Source of the DNA: Haliclona indistincta
Taxonomy: Eukaryota; Porifera; Demospongiae; Haplosclerida; Chalinidae
Assembly (NCBI GenBank): GCA_964017065.1
Contig: OZ024791.1
Coordinates: 8,287,322 to 8,351,321, forward strand
Reading direction: 5' to 3'
Length of the DNA stretch: 64,000 nucleotides
Part shown: positions 1 through 12,281 of the stretch, one piece after another
How positions within the stretch are numbered: position 1 is the first letter of the stretch
How the letters are laid out: every line of letters starts with the position of its first letter
Position numbers and translations under genes: made by a program
Notes under the pieces: model-generated
Databases searched by the model: none
What the model saw: only the letters and a program-made list of their open reading frames with translations
What the model was told of the DNA's origin: nothing

Positions 1-114
1 CTGATTGCCTTGCAATCCAAGAAATGTCACTTGGTATGAAAAATCAAAACGACCTATCTAGACTTTCATTCTCTGCACCATCAGCTTCCCCTCCAGGCCC
101 CGCCTTCTTGTCAG

Positions 115-2276
115 TTGGCGCTGTTTCTGAGACTTGGTTACGGCACTCTGCTTGTGAAGCTGTTCAAGATGGCTGCCGGTGTGCTGCAGAGAGCACCAGA
201 TGAGCCTCTGGTCACTGTGGAGAATGATCTGAAAGAAGCGATGGCTTCACTGAGAGGTGATGATGGGATGCCGGATAGGAGGGAGGATATAGGAATGCAA
301 TATTCTTATTGAATTGCATAATAATGAAATGAGATCTGATTATTGCTTTCCATGTATGCACTACTCCCTCACTCACACCCCCTCCCTGCTGTGCAGAGGT
401 AAGGAGTGATATCATTGGCTTCCCGTCTGATGTACGAGAACTGCTCAAGAGAGTAGTGTCCTCTTGTCAACAAGACAAAGAATCAGGTGAACCAGTAGTA
501 TCATCGCCTCCTCAACCATCACCCTCTCTTTCAGATGACCTTGAAGGTATTCTCACATATGACAATCATCCATACAAAAGACTGCTACAAATCAAGCTCG
601 ATATTGAACCATATGTTCTCCTACTGACTGTGAGTGCTCACTCTTACCGCTATGTGTGAGGTTGTCATTTCTTTCTCCTTCTCCAGGTCATCAGTTGTGT
701 GTTGGTGGCATGTAGTATGTGTGTCAGTCATCTTAAACCATCTTCCACCAAGCGGAAGAAGAAACACAAGGCTGCTGCAGCATCGAATGCACCTCCGACA
801 GGCAGTGAGGTAAGAAGTGACAGAGAGAGAGAGAGAGGTGAGGAGTTATAGTTGTTGAGTCAGAAGTGAGCAAACAACTTGGTTTACATACTCATCAATA
901 TACACCAACAGGTGCTCTAAAAGAATCCATAATGGTCGGACTCAAACACAATTATTGACACAGTGTTTTATAACAAAGAGACAAAATATTCACAAACTAA
1001 TCAAACCATTGCTCATGTTGAAATTGTTATTGTCGTAACGGGAACTTTTCCTATTAGCATGTTTGAATGCATCATTTTGTTTGCTGAAGTAAAGCGTCAC
1101 TTTTCCAATCCTGTCCGGACCACACCTATTCTAATGCAATGTTGTATCAACAAGGCACTCTGATGCCTCTGAAATAATACTATGTGTGTACAAACTCAGT
1201 TAGTTCAGCAGTTCTACTGATAATCCGTTAGGTTGTTGTCACGCCCACACACACAAGCAACAGTGTAATAACTCTTAGACTAAGCTGTCTCACTCTAATG
1301 AAACCAAGTGTTAGAGACACTTTGGATGTGTATCTTACACTTCATTTAGTTGATGAAGGAGCCATCTGTTATGATACTGCAGAATGTGTAGTAAGTCTCA
1401 ATATGGATCACTGGTATTGGTAATGATGATCTAAATAAAATTATTCACATGCTTGCTATCAGCCACAACATAGCAATCTCAAATTGCTAGCTCATATGTA
1501 TATTAGCGTGCATCTTCTCACACCTGTGCAAGATCTAATATTTTGAAAATAATCAACCCGTCAATGTGGTATCAATATGATGTATTCAGTTGCTGTGACA
1601 TTTCTCAGTCTTTAATGGTCTATTATAATCACACTATCGTGTGTCTGTTAGTTTCAAGGCTATCTGTTTCAGTGGATAGATTATGCTGTTTCACATGTCG
1701 GGATTCTGTTGTCTGTTCTCCTAACAACGTGTAATCCTGTCATCTCACAGGTGGAATGTGCCAGCCATTTCTTGTCTTTCCTGCGAGACCTTCACTCCCT
1801 CCTCCAATCTCTTGCTGCCGACTTCAGCCCTCTACCTTCCGTCGAAGGAGAGGCGGAGAGGAAGCTTGCTGAGGTCTACAGCACCGGCCGAGAGCCCGAA
1901 ATACTCGAGGAGACTCCACTTGTTAAGGTATGGAAATATTTACATAGAAGCATCCAGTAGTGTACTGACAGAATCTGATAATTCTTTCGGGAATGTTATG
2001 AAAACTATGTGAACCTCTGGCCCTAATTCCTGCTAACTGTTTGTCAGGGGAAACAGTTTTGTTTACGTGAGAAGTTGTTATAGCAACTTGTGTTTTGTTT
2101 TGCTCTTGTTCGTGTAGACACTGCCTCCGGTGGAAGTCAAGATATGTCGGGGAATCATTGAGAGCTACAACACATCCTTTGGTGATTGTATTCAAGTGGT
2201 GAAGGGCAAGATGGCGTTCATCGCTGCTCTGGTGAAGCAGCTAGGCGGTGGGGTCCTAGAGAGCAGTACGGTCTAG
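115..2276 (+). CDS. 3' part of unrecognised gene (6 exons, 5' end outside window)
   Basis: I do not recognise this protein. Six exons join in one frame: 115-256, 397-629, 687-809, 1751-1927 and 2118-2276, each bounded by AG and GT; the first begins after a clear acceptor (tcttgtcag), so the gene starts upstream of the window and the first exon seen is internal. The last exon ends at TAG 2274-2276. The product is mainly helical and hydrophilic, with a leucine-rich start, a Ser/Pro linker (about 480-540), and a hydrophobic stretch followed by a Lys-rich segment (KRKKKHK) near 740-770. The intron at 810-1750 is long for this region. (Five exons are listed with certainty; an additional upstream one is implied.) I have no basis for a function. 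Confidence 0.6.
810..1750 (+). other. Long intron without recognisable content
   Basis: Stretch of 941 bp between two exons of the gene at 115-2276. It starts with GTAAGA after a GAG codon and ends with CTCACAG. Apart from a short GA run at 816-838 I see no coding potential, repeat or RNA gene. Several short open frames here lack splice context or homology and are treated as chance. Confidence 0.6.
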
Positions 2277-2636
2277 GCCCAGGAGGAGCTCATTCAGACA
2301 CTAATCTCCCATATGCTTTGAGAAATGTTTTATAACCGATACAATATATTATGGACTATGTGTTTATCATTGAGTATGTTACGACACTGGGCATAGTACA
2401 TGTAGTAGCGATGACTAGTGATGAAATAACTATGACTCTCCCTCATAGCAGAGTGTAATCACCACTTCCTCAAACTCGGCTAGTTCTGTGTGATGCAAAT
2501 TGGAACAAGTATGCGACTCGACTTTCACGTGAACCTTGTACTCGAATTTTTAATCAAATAACTTGCACTGTTAACCTCTAATAATCTCCAATCCCTTTAT
2601 ATTCGCGTCACTGCCCTGATGCTGTGCTAGCTAGCG
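2277..2636. other. Intergenic region upstream of scaffold gene
   Basis: About 360 bp between the TAG at 2274-2276 and the ATG at 2637. It holds the 3' UTR of the left gene and the promoter of the next. No polyadenylation or TATA signal stands out clearly, and I see nothing else in it. Confidence 0.5.
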
Positions 2637-3933
2637 ATGTCCTCCGAGTCTCCATCGCGATCACCAGCAGCAAAGAACATGAAAGACCGCCAACAGCGCC
2701 CGCGAAAACCCCCACCCAGACCGCCACCGCCAAACCTTTCTCCAGAACGACAGCAACAACGCAAGGTATCCAGTGGCAGCGTGGTATCAACACCGGCTCT
2801 GCGCGATCGCCCCGTCCCACAGCCTCGCCGGCGGAGAAGTCAAGATGTAGCAGTCTCGAGTGCTTTGCTCAGAGACCATTCGGTAGCTCCTGCTGCTCCA
2901 CCACCTCGTGGACCCCCTCCCCCGCGAGGTGGCAAGCTCTCTCCCAGCAGAACCAGCCCCACTAAAGTACGCTCGCCAGCACCAAGACCCAGAAGCGCTA
3001 GCAACCATTCATCGCCGCCACCTCCACCTCCGCAAGGGCCGTCACCACGACCTCGCAAACGCATAATCGACACCAACTCACAAGTTCCACAGCACTTCCA
3101 CACTCTCCCTAATCGCTCTCATCACAAACCTCCGCACAAGACCCTCCCTGTGTCCACTTCATCAGAGGATTTTAATGACCACGTCTATGAAAAGGTGAAA
3201 TACAATAGTCCTCCTGTTCCACCTCGTCCAACAAGAGCAGCACTGCAGAATAGAAAGACTTCTCCCATGAGCAGCAGGTCATTTCCATCACTCGGGTCCA
3301 TGGTGGTTAATGAGGTCACTGCAGGAGAAGAGGAGGACCAAGGTATCTACACTGCATTGCTGAAAGAAGCAGACACCAGTGACCAAGGTTAGTGGTGACT
3401 GGACTATTCCAGCAATTAGGTGTTTCTGTCACTCACTCACTCAACATACTCACTCCCTCTCTCTCCACATAGATTACACTCCCTTGAACCACTATGTAAC
3501 TATGCAGCCATCTCCAATGAGATGTAGTACTCCGCCCAGTAATGATGACCATTGTCAAGGAATGTACATGACCATAGATAGAGGCACACTAGATGGTAGG
3601 TGGTAAACACTGCTAACAATGACTGCCAATATTGAGCTGTAGGAGTTAACCCAATGTTGTAACCATTTTACCCTTGCATGGTTCCGATATGAACATTATC
3701 TCTACACTAAGCAGAAATGAGATTTTCATTAACACCAGCTGTGATGTTAATACTTTCTTTGTCTCTCTCCAGATAATGTATACCAGGCGCCTAATGAAGC
3801 TGGCTCTACCAGCAGCAACACTGGTGACATGTATGACATACCCAGGCCTGTCAGATCTTCCTCTCACTGTGTTCATCCCGCGCCTGTTCCGAGATCAGCT
3901 TTACAACACTTCGCTCCACAACAGAACCACTGA
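2637..3933 (+). CDS. Proline-rich docking protein with SH2/SH3-type motifs
   Basis: Three exons: 2637-3387, 3473-3595 and 3774-3933 (TGA 3931-3933). The first 150 residues are rich in Pro, Arg and Ser, with runs such as PPPRPPPP and PPPPPPQGP that suit SH3 or WW binding. The C-terminal third carries spaced tyrosine motifs: YEKV, YTAL, YTPL, YVTM, YMTI, YQAP and YDIP. YVTM fits the PI3-kinase p85 SH2 consensus YxxM, and YQAP and YDIP fit the Crk/Abl-type YxxP consensus. No folded catalytic domain is visible. The arrangement resembles docking proteins of the GAB, IRS or p130Cas kind, but no PH, PTB or SH3 domain is encoded, so orthology is not claimed. The start is the first ATG in a strong ORF. 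It lies head-to-tail with another proline-rich gene at 4162. Confidence 0.75.
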
Positions 3934-4161
3934 TCACAATTATTATACTCCGTTTGTCACATTTGTAAATTTATTAATGTTTTATCGAATTATCTTATGT
4001 CTGGTTTTTGAATCTCGCGCGCAAAGGATTTTTAAATTTTACGCGCGTAAGTTCAAAATTGTTTTTGCGCGCCTTCGCCGAGTCAGTGCGTGCGCGCAGT
4101 CACGTCAACTCTCAAGCTACAACATTAACAGCTAGCTTACTCGAATGCTGCCGAGATCACT

Positions 4162-5620
4162 ATGGCTGTACGAAATATCATATACTTAAAAAAGAAGCAT
4201 CTAAAGCCGTCGAAATCGTCATCTGACAAGAAGTCTCAATCGGTTCGACCTTGCATATCTATGCCGACGCTGATCAGTTGCAGTACGAACATCAGTTCTG
4301 CAACAGAGCTAGATCCGTCAGTTCCTGATTATGCAGAGATCGATATCGTACTGGAAGAGAGAAAAGATCGACGTCCCCAGTTTGCTAATTTACGGAGAAC
4401 AAACAGTACATCCTCTGAAAGCTACACGAGACTGTACCCCGTGACTCCTTCTCCTGCAGTCCCAATACCTACTTCTCCCAGACCGATCGCGAACGACGTG
4501 TCCTCTGCAAGCAGCAGGCGACGAAGACCGCCACCACCGCCCGTTCCAAGTCTACGAGACAGGAGCAGTAGAAGTCGAGGCAACTCTGCGTCAAGGCACA
4601 GCTATGAAGCGCCTGGAGAATGGAGTTACCAACCGCTGGAGAAGTTGTCAGGTAAATATCGTGCTGACAGATCAAGTGAGTGTTGTTCTGTTGCAGGATC
4701 ACATTCGAGTTTGTATGAAGACATGAGCGTCAACAACAGGAGAATGAGGAGCCAGACCAGTGCTCCTGGCTTGCTGCAGCAGCGAGTGTCACTTGAGCTA
4801 GATGAAGTCTGGACCACGTACATGCCGATCAACATGATGAGCTTAGAGAAGGGTGAGTGAGGCATATGCACTTGAATTACAGTGAAAAATGCTATTTTCC
4901 ATTGCAGAAGAGGAGTTTGAAAAACCTCAACCAGTCAGCAATGCACCACCACCATCACTACCACCTCGAGTTCCACTGTCACACCCTACCTCCTTGACGA
5001 AACCTCCTCCGGTCCCACCATCACTAAAGTCACCTCCACCACACCCTCCCTCACTAGTGACACCTCCACCACTCCCACCATCCCACCCTATACTATCACT
5101 CACATCATCACAACCAGCACCTCCACAACCCTCAGAGTCACTAACAACACCATCACTTCTCTCTTCAACACCGATTCCTTTGTCATCAATAAAGTCCCCG
5201 ATACATCACCAAGAGTTGAAAGTTTCTCACTCGGTGCCACTAAGCACTTCGACTATGACAAACCAAAGGCCTCCTCCACCTCCTATACCCTCGGGAAAAC
5301 AGGCATCAACGCCTAGTTCAAAACAATCGTCTTCTTCAAAATCCTCAGCCAAAGTTATGCGCAACCAAAGTACTCGTTCCATGACAAAACCTGATGTACC
5401 TATTAAACCGCCAAATTTACCTCAGGTCTCGAAACCCACACAAAGCCCAGAATCGTCCGTGAAACCATCTATAAGACGAACATCATCAAAGCCTGCACTA
5501 TCACCGAGGCCGTCTATAATACCAAAGTCGAGGCTCTCCAGTCCTCCACAAGTGAATCAATCATTGTCAGCAATAGTGCCTCCTCAACCCAAAACAACCA
5601 ATTCCAAGAATACATCATGA
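4162..5620 (+). CDS. Proline/serine-rich scaffold protein
   Basis: Two exons, 4162-4852 and 4908-5620 (TGA 5618-5620), possibly three if 4652-4696 is removed as a 45-nt intron. The N-terminal half is basic and Ser-rich with tyrosine motifs (YAEI, YTRLYPV, YEAP, YQPL, YEDM, YMPI). The C-terminal half is extremely rich in Pro, Ser and Thr, with several PPPxP and PPxxPP tracts (PPPPPVPS, PPPPPIPS) typical of EVH1, SH3 or profilin ligands. No globular domain is recognisable. It follows the docking protein at 2637 by about 230 bp in the same direction; both may be membrane-proximal signalling scaffolds, which is inference from composition only. Confidence 0.7.
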
Positions 5621-5973
5621 CAAGTCCGGAACTCTTTTCAAAACCTTATTCTGAAAATGACAGGTACACATGCTATCATTGTGATCAGTTTAATATACAC
5701 TGTATTGTGCCTAAGATGACAAATATTAAAACCATCCTATATTGAACTGTTTGCCCGTGATCAAAACAGTGAAACCGTTGACAAATCTCCCTTGGGAGCA
5801 GCTGTATGTATACAGTTCTCCGCTAGCGCTCTGTCATGCGACCAAGTGTTGTTAAAATTAGCCTATTCAGTCGACAATGTCATAATAATAAATAAATATT
5901 GAACTTTTCGCATGTAAACGCACGGTCACTTACTCTTACCAAATGTTTAGCATACACACTCTTGAGCAAAATG

Positions 5974-8900
5974 TTAAGTACAATGAAGTATAGATTCAGT
6001 TATTGGACTGTTTGATGATGGAGATTGCACAACAACATTCTGGTCAACTGCTTCAGCATCTGAGGAAAACTGTTTTGAGGTCGGTGAAGACGGTTGTTTA
6101 GTGTCGCTTGGAGGGGAAGCACTTCTCTTTAGGGTTTGCTGTACAGCACTCTCAGGAACACGTTCAAATAGTACTAGAAGCTCGCAATGGCTGGTGTGAG
6201 GAAACATGTCCACTGGTATAGCTCGAACTGGTCGAAACGGAAGACCTTTGAGCCGGTTTGAAGAGGGCCTGCATAAACTATAGGTTCAGCTTACAATAAG
6301 CAGTGCTCAGCGTCTAGTCAACTCACTCGATGAAATTGCTCAAGGCACCTTCAGGACTGCATGAGGCATAGACAAGCTTGTTGATTCTCTTGCACTGCCG
6401 TATGCTTCGAACTACCTTTAGATCTACAGTGACAAGATAGTTTACAGTGTGAGTCACCAGCCACAGAGATGGTCTCACGTAGTCCCGATCGAGGTGGATC
6501 GGCAATAGCGATCACTTCAGCAGATCTCTCTCCAGTCATCATTCCTGGGATAATGTCCTCAGCTTTTCCACATAGGAACTCAGTCTTGGTCACTCCTGCA
6601 CACAGTCACAACACACACACACAACATGTATAATCTTTATTTTACCATTGAGACGAGCATTTTCACAGGCGTCCTCCACTGCCTGCTTGCTCATCTCAAC
6701 ACCCACAATCCGAGACACGGGAAGACACTGTGTATAAAAAAGGAGGGATTTCAACACAAACAGCTGCAACAGTACCTTAGTGAGGCACAGTCCTATGGTA
6801 CCAGTACCACAGCAAATGTCTGTAGCAGAGAAAAGTGTTCAGTTTGATAGCAATGTTATAGTACGTGCTTACCATATACAAGTGGTTCAGAGTCAGTGCT
6901 GTCTGTAGAGCTACAGAGCTCAGCAATAGTGGAATACAGCACTCCAGCAGCTGCCGTATTGACCTGGAAGAAGGCGTCTGGTGAGACCCTACAAACCAAG
7001 GTCAGACATGCTTCAATGATACTAAACCAACCAACCTGAACTTGAGACCCAAGAGCTCTTCGTGAATGTGCTGTGAGAAAAACTACATGTAGCAAGCTAG
7101 ATAGAGGGAAAGGAAATACCTTTTCTCCTAGGATATGGCGATAGTCAGTTGCCTCTCCTCGTCTGTATTGCGCAAGATGTGAGCACTTGGTGTGTAAGCA
7201 TTACTTACGTTCTCCCTGTTAACTGTAGATATAGTGAAGTTGGTTTGCACTGCTCTCCATCTCCAGTCTCAAAAAAAGTTCGTATTTGTTCCATTTCAGA
7301 CTCAATCTCCTCCTGAGAAAAATCGATTTACAACAAGTGAATGACTCATGCACTACCTGGGTCAGCTGGTCTGGGTGGAGCACCACCGTTACCATGGTTT
7401 CTCCAGTGGTGTAACACCGCATGTTAAGTTGCTTCCAACACCTGATAAACCAATCTCTTACATAATAATGATGTCATTGCCGACTCCATAGCTTACCCAC
7501 GACATGTATGCTGATCAAATATAGCTTTGTCCGACTGTTTTACATAGCCAGTGAATATCTGTGAGTAGAAAAAAAATAATCGAGCATCGTGTGATATTTG
7601 TTATGTTGCAACCTTGACGATGTCCTTCATCGGCTGAGGAACATGCACACAAGAGTCAGGTGATACCACGGTGAGGTCACCATCTTTATACAGGCCTAGT
7701 CTAAACCCAATGACTACAAAAAGATGAGAGTCTGTCATACATCGAGCACTAACTTGGTTCTCCAGAGTGGTCGAGACTTATTTGAAACTCGCACTTGTTA
7801 CGATAGTGCTCAAGAACAGGCTAGACAAACAAGAAGAAAAAACAGTGGATTCATTCAGAAACGTTTAACATACCGATGGTCTCACAGGTTCTACAGCACA
7901 CAGTAGTCCATCGTTGCTATTGATATGATCCTCAAACCACTGACCCTGTAGAAGAAAAAATAACCAACTTTCTCTTATCGTATTTCCTTCTCCTACTGGT
8001 CTAGTCTTCTTGATCTGTATGGCAGCTCTAGCAAGATATGATCTCATTGTAACTAGCTTAGCGTCTAGCTGCTCTGAGTAAGGTTTATCCAGTAATGGAG
8101 TCACAGCTTCAGCTAGCCTATGCAGACAGAGAACAAGTTACACACACACACACACGCACGCACACACACACCTCTCAGTGATATCTCTGGGCGGAGAGTC
8201 TGATTTCTCTTGATGCGGTCGCTTAGAACTCTCCTCATCATCACTGCTTGCTGTCATAGTAACACACACATAGCTAGTTGTTGAGAGGAGTAATACACTC
8301 ACCATGGCGCTTTCTCTTTGCCAGAGGATCCACAGCAGGGCGAGCGCTCTAGAATAAGACGAGTGAATCAGAGAACAAGAGATTTATAAACTTGACATAC
8401 AGTAGCTCTGAGTGTCTTCCTCTTCCACACATGTCCAGTGATTGTCTTCATAGCTGTCTATAATAACAGAGTTGACAGAGATCAATGGAGTGTAGCTATG
8501 TTACCATTTTCTCTTCTTCACTACGAAACGTTATAAAGCACCACGAGTTTTTTGGTCCAATCTTCACCTTAACGGGATCTAGCTGCATGTTCTTGAGACG
8601 CTTCTTCACTTGCTGTGTGAAGGAAGACAGAATATGCTAAAATAACTCCTGCACACACTCACTCTGAAGCCGACAAATTCTGGTAGATTATGTATCTCAA
8701 GTTTGTAAATCTCAGAAGTGAAGCCTCTCTGAAAGTATGCATAACGATCAGGAACTGCTGCTGCTGGTGGTGACAAAGGACTAGACTGCTCAGCATTCAT
8801 CTCTTCCTTATCTACTGCTTGCTCATCCTCCATTGCCCTACTACTGTTGTCGGTCTCCATTGACACGTTGTTAAGGGAAATCCCCCTCACAGCAGTAGGT

Positions 8901-8995
8901 GCCCACGTGCGAGGTACTTGTTGTGCTAGAACGAGCTGTCGAAAACATCGAACTGTGTTTAAACGGCAGAAATGGCGTCCGATCTGACGTAGCAT
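5974..8995 (-). CDS. TRMT2A: tRNA (uracil-5-)-methyltransferase TRMT2A homologue
   Basis: Multi-exon gene on the minus strand, encoding an S-adenosylmethionine-dependent enzyme that makes 5-methyluridine at position 54 of tRNA. In order, I see an RRM-like N-terminal part (EIYKLEIHNLPEFVGF, then NSWCFITF), FFQVNTAAAG, SAM-binding motif DICCGTGTIGL (near 6790), AIADPPRSGL (near 6510), YASCSPEGAL (near 6360), which holds the Cys near the catalytic site, and the family end DMFPHTSHCELLVLFERV (near 6200). The order and motifs match animal TRMT2A. The tail after FERV is a Ser/Pro-rich extension of about 50 residues. Introns are about 50-60 bp. The first ATG (8995) gives an Arg-rich leader of about 46 residues before a second in-frame Met (METDNSS) near 8860. 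Confidence 0.92.
8141..8172. repeat. (CA)n microsatellite
   Basis: Interrupted CA run in an intron of the TRMT2A homologue. Confidence 0.9.
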
Positions 8996-9197
8996 AGATT
9001 TGAAGAATGCAGTAGGTAGAAAAATGAAATAGCTCCTTTAGCTAATGGATGAATGCTCCGTACGTGTCACTGGTAGTAGTCCCGGATACCTCCGTGCACT
9101 TTCATCAGCCCACGTGCGTGCAATGGCAGATCAGTTCATCAGTCTTCTCTGCTCCAGATTGCTAGAAGGTTTGTGGTAGTTGCTTCATTCACTGATC
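8996..9197. promoter_or_regulatory. Divergent promoter region
   Basis: About 200 bp separates the ATG of the TRMT2A homologue (minus) from the ATG at 9198 (plus). A shared divergent promoter is inferred from the spacing. The element CACGTG occurs around 9110. No TATA box is evident. Confidence 0.4.
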
Positions 9198-12100
9198 ATG
9201 ACCGCCACAGATGGAGCTAGTGACAGCATTGATGACTCTATCTTACGAGAGGCCTTGCAAGACAGTATCCATCACCTCCCACAGGGTACGATCAAGACAG
9301 CTCTTGAGGAAGACTTTGTCACCTACTATGAGAAACTGAAGAGGTAGTGTGCGGAGCTGTATAACTCAGTCACTGCTCACTCACTGCATTAGGTTATTAT
9401 CACCGGATGTCGCTGATGAAGACTCTCCTCCATCATCACCACAATCTAATGCAGTCCACATTGGTATCACCTCTGCTATCGGACTAATGGCTGCACTAGA
9501 AGCTCTCAATGAAACTACCGACTGGGAGAAGAAACAAGAAATGTGTACGATAGTGCACAACTTGAGAGCGTCATGAATGACGTATTTCTCTTCCACAGAC
9601 ATAGTGCTATTGCTGGGCTCACTGAAGAACTCTTCAAATCTTCATAGAGTGCTTGATCAATGGTCCAATGACCTGGTAAAATTAACCCACACACCCACAC
9701 AATGTCCTCTCTGTGAGGGTGCTGTCTCATGAATATTAGATGTTATTATGTGTATGCCCTACATTAAAAATTGCAAAAAAAATTTATTAATAACAAAAAA
9801 TTTTGCATAAGTCATTTTTAATTTATCTTTATTTTTACGATTTGTACTGTGCCCATGTTTCCTCTTCCCTACAGAAAGGACGTGATACGGATGTTGTGCT
9901 GTCTTCTGTACAGCAGTGTTTCACCATTATCTGCTCTTCTCCTTCCTGTCTTGTTCCATGGTTGACGTGTTGTCTAAAAGTGTTTCCGGCACTGCTATCC
10001 ACAACAATGGAGAGAGGACCTGTCGCGAAAGAACTTACCTTGATCGGCAGTATGATAATTAGAGTGATAACAGCAGCGCACATCAATCACTGTCAAAATG
10101 ACGAGGAAGGAAGTCAGTTTTACAACTTGATGTCCGCTCTACTGTCTGTCTATATTGACGTGTGCCTACATCTCTGTTCCTTCTCCCCACAAAGGTGTGA
10201 ATGTTATGTTGTGTACTAATGCCAGCGGCAACATGTATATTGACACGTCTGCATTTCTTCACTCGCCTTGTGCAGTTCTATAAGCACCTTCGAGGTGTTG
10301 AACATTTACAGTAGAAATGTTCAAGCTACAGCAAGAACATGATTTCTAAGAAATAACAGTTCGTATTAATCTGACGCTTTCTCGGAAGACTGCCTATAAC
10401 CGAGGGACTTTAGTTGGGATAAACCACCTCTAGCCTAATTCTTCCTTGTTCATGTACTCTCAGTCGTACACTTCCTATTGCAGTTGGTACAGCCTAGGAG
10501 TTCAACAGCAATTCACTATTTAGACCATGCTTAATATTATTTATTATTGTGTTTATTATTGTGTTTGTTTTGCTGTTCTGTCACCATTTAGAGCAGGCTG
10601 AGTCTTATTACCTCATCTTCCTGTGTATATTATTATTTTGTGTTCCTTCCATTTTAGTGTCTCTGGGTGTAACATCACCAACACAGCTCTCACAGTGTTA
10701 GGTAAGAGTGTGAATGAATCATCGTATAGTGGCAACATAGAAGTGTCACTAATCATGACCCATCTTCCTGTGTGTTGTACATGCATTATTGTTTCTTTAT
10801 GCATCTCTGTAATGGAGTTGTTTAACCTAACCACACGCAGGTCATTCCCCCGGGTATCTCCTTGATACTGTCCTTCAAGTTACCACTCCCTCTACTCAAC
10901 CCGAGACGGCAGCAATGCTGTTCCCTGTTATTTGGTGAGATCAAGCGATTCACACACTTCATTGTGTTTTTGCGTCTTCAGCACTGTCTTGCAGTCTGCT
11001 AGGAGCTTATCTCCCATGACCCCTCTCCAGTATATCAAGTATGTTTGCCATATTAGGTCACAATTTGCTACGGGTTAAAATTCACAATTAGCTGCAAAAT
11101 TTTGCATGAAATTGCGTTCGATGCACTTTTGAATTTAGCTGCAAATTTTGCAAATGGCGTACTGTACAACGTAAAGTAAAATTGACCTAATTGAAATTAG
11201 GTCAATGTCCAGTATGGTGATGCATTATGCTTGCATGCTGTCATATACACATACATGTTGATAGAATCTCTGTACACTACGTTGATTTTGGATTTCTCCA
11301 TAATAGGATTGTTTCCTGTTATCAAATTGGCCGTAGGCTGCAGGCATTGTGTAGCTCAACTGATAGTCTGGTAATGCCTCTATATGTCTCTCTCTCCCAG
11401 TCACATTTCTGTCTCTTCAGCATTGGGTGCGTAGCGTACAGGTGCCGGGAAATTTTTCCGAATGGCTTTGGAGCATCAGTTCAAGGTCATCATGCACTCA
11501 CCCACCTCTGAGCAGTAAATATTGTTACACAAACAGAGTGTGCGAGAGTTTGTCTCTTCGAAAGAGCTGGTCGTCCGAGAAGATTGCTAGACATCTGTTT
11601 CGTCCCTTATCACCCAGTCATGTGGATCTCTTGGTAGAGGTAGTGATTTCTCTGAATCTAACGGTGCGACAGTTCCAATTTTCTGTCTTGTAGTTGGTTA
11701 CCAAAGCATCTGGTCCTCTATCGCTGAGTTTGGAACTACAGCAACCAGTGGTTGATAGTGCTGAGCTGTTTTTTAAAGACTCGTGCGGCAGTTATACATC
11801 GGATGTGGTGAGAAAGATGCTCATGTGTGAGGCTCATAAGCTATCTTTTGCTCTAAGGAGAGTCGGGAAGTCATAGAGATGATGGAATCAATGCCAGACA
11901 GAGAGGAGGTGGGAAATATCTTTTTTGACTTCATGTTATCATAAGATTACATCAGATTTGTACAGCCGACAATGCTTCAATGAACGACTGTTCAAACAGC
12001 TCTGTCACTCACACAATGGCAGAAGACTTAGCAGATGGAGGAAACACCTTGAGGCAAACACCTGGTACTGTTGATGGAAAGTCACCTGTTCATGATGTCA

Positions 12101-12277
12101 TCACATACGACCTTGCTGGCGGCATGTTCTCTGTCCCTCCTCGACCGGCTACCAGTCGAAGGAAGAAGTTGTTAGTCAAGCTAGCTAGAAGCTCTAGTGC
12201 GTCGCCGCTGTCTAAATCACCAAAACTGGTCTCACCAAAGAGACTCAGAAGATCCACGAGAAAAGTTAAAAATTAAC
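9198..12277 (+). CDS. Unrecognised multi-exon gene, helical body with basic C-terminus
   Basis: Not recognised. The ATG at 9198 opens MTATDGASDSIDDSILREAL, ending in a GT donor at 9344. The next exon (9393 onward) continues with LLSPDVADEDSPPSSP and a helical stretch; a 54-nt intron (9544-9597) keeps the frame into VLLLGSLKNSSNLHRVLDQW. Further exons follow near 9874-10190 (long helical segment), 10660-10700, 10840-10920 and 11540-11870. The last, about 11970-12275, is Ser/Lys/Arg-rich with PKRLRRSTRKVKN before TAA, which looks like a nuclear localisation signal. The pattern (helical repeats then a basic tail) suggests a nuclear scaffold. Exon edges in 10200-11500 are uncertain and the model could merge two genes. 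Confidence 0.5.
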
Positions 12278-12281
12278 TCTT

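Noticed and set aside
3674..4135. Plus-strand open frame overlapping the docking-protein exon 3
   Set aside because: It is another frame of the real exon, extended into the AT-rich intergenic sequence.
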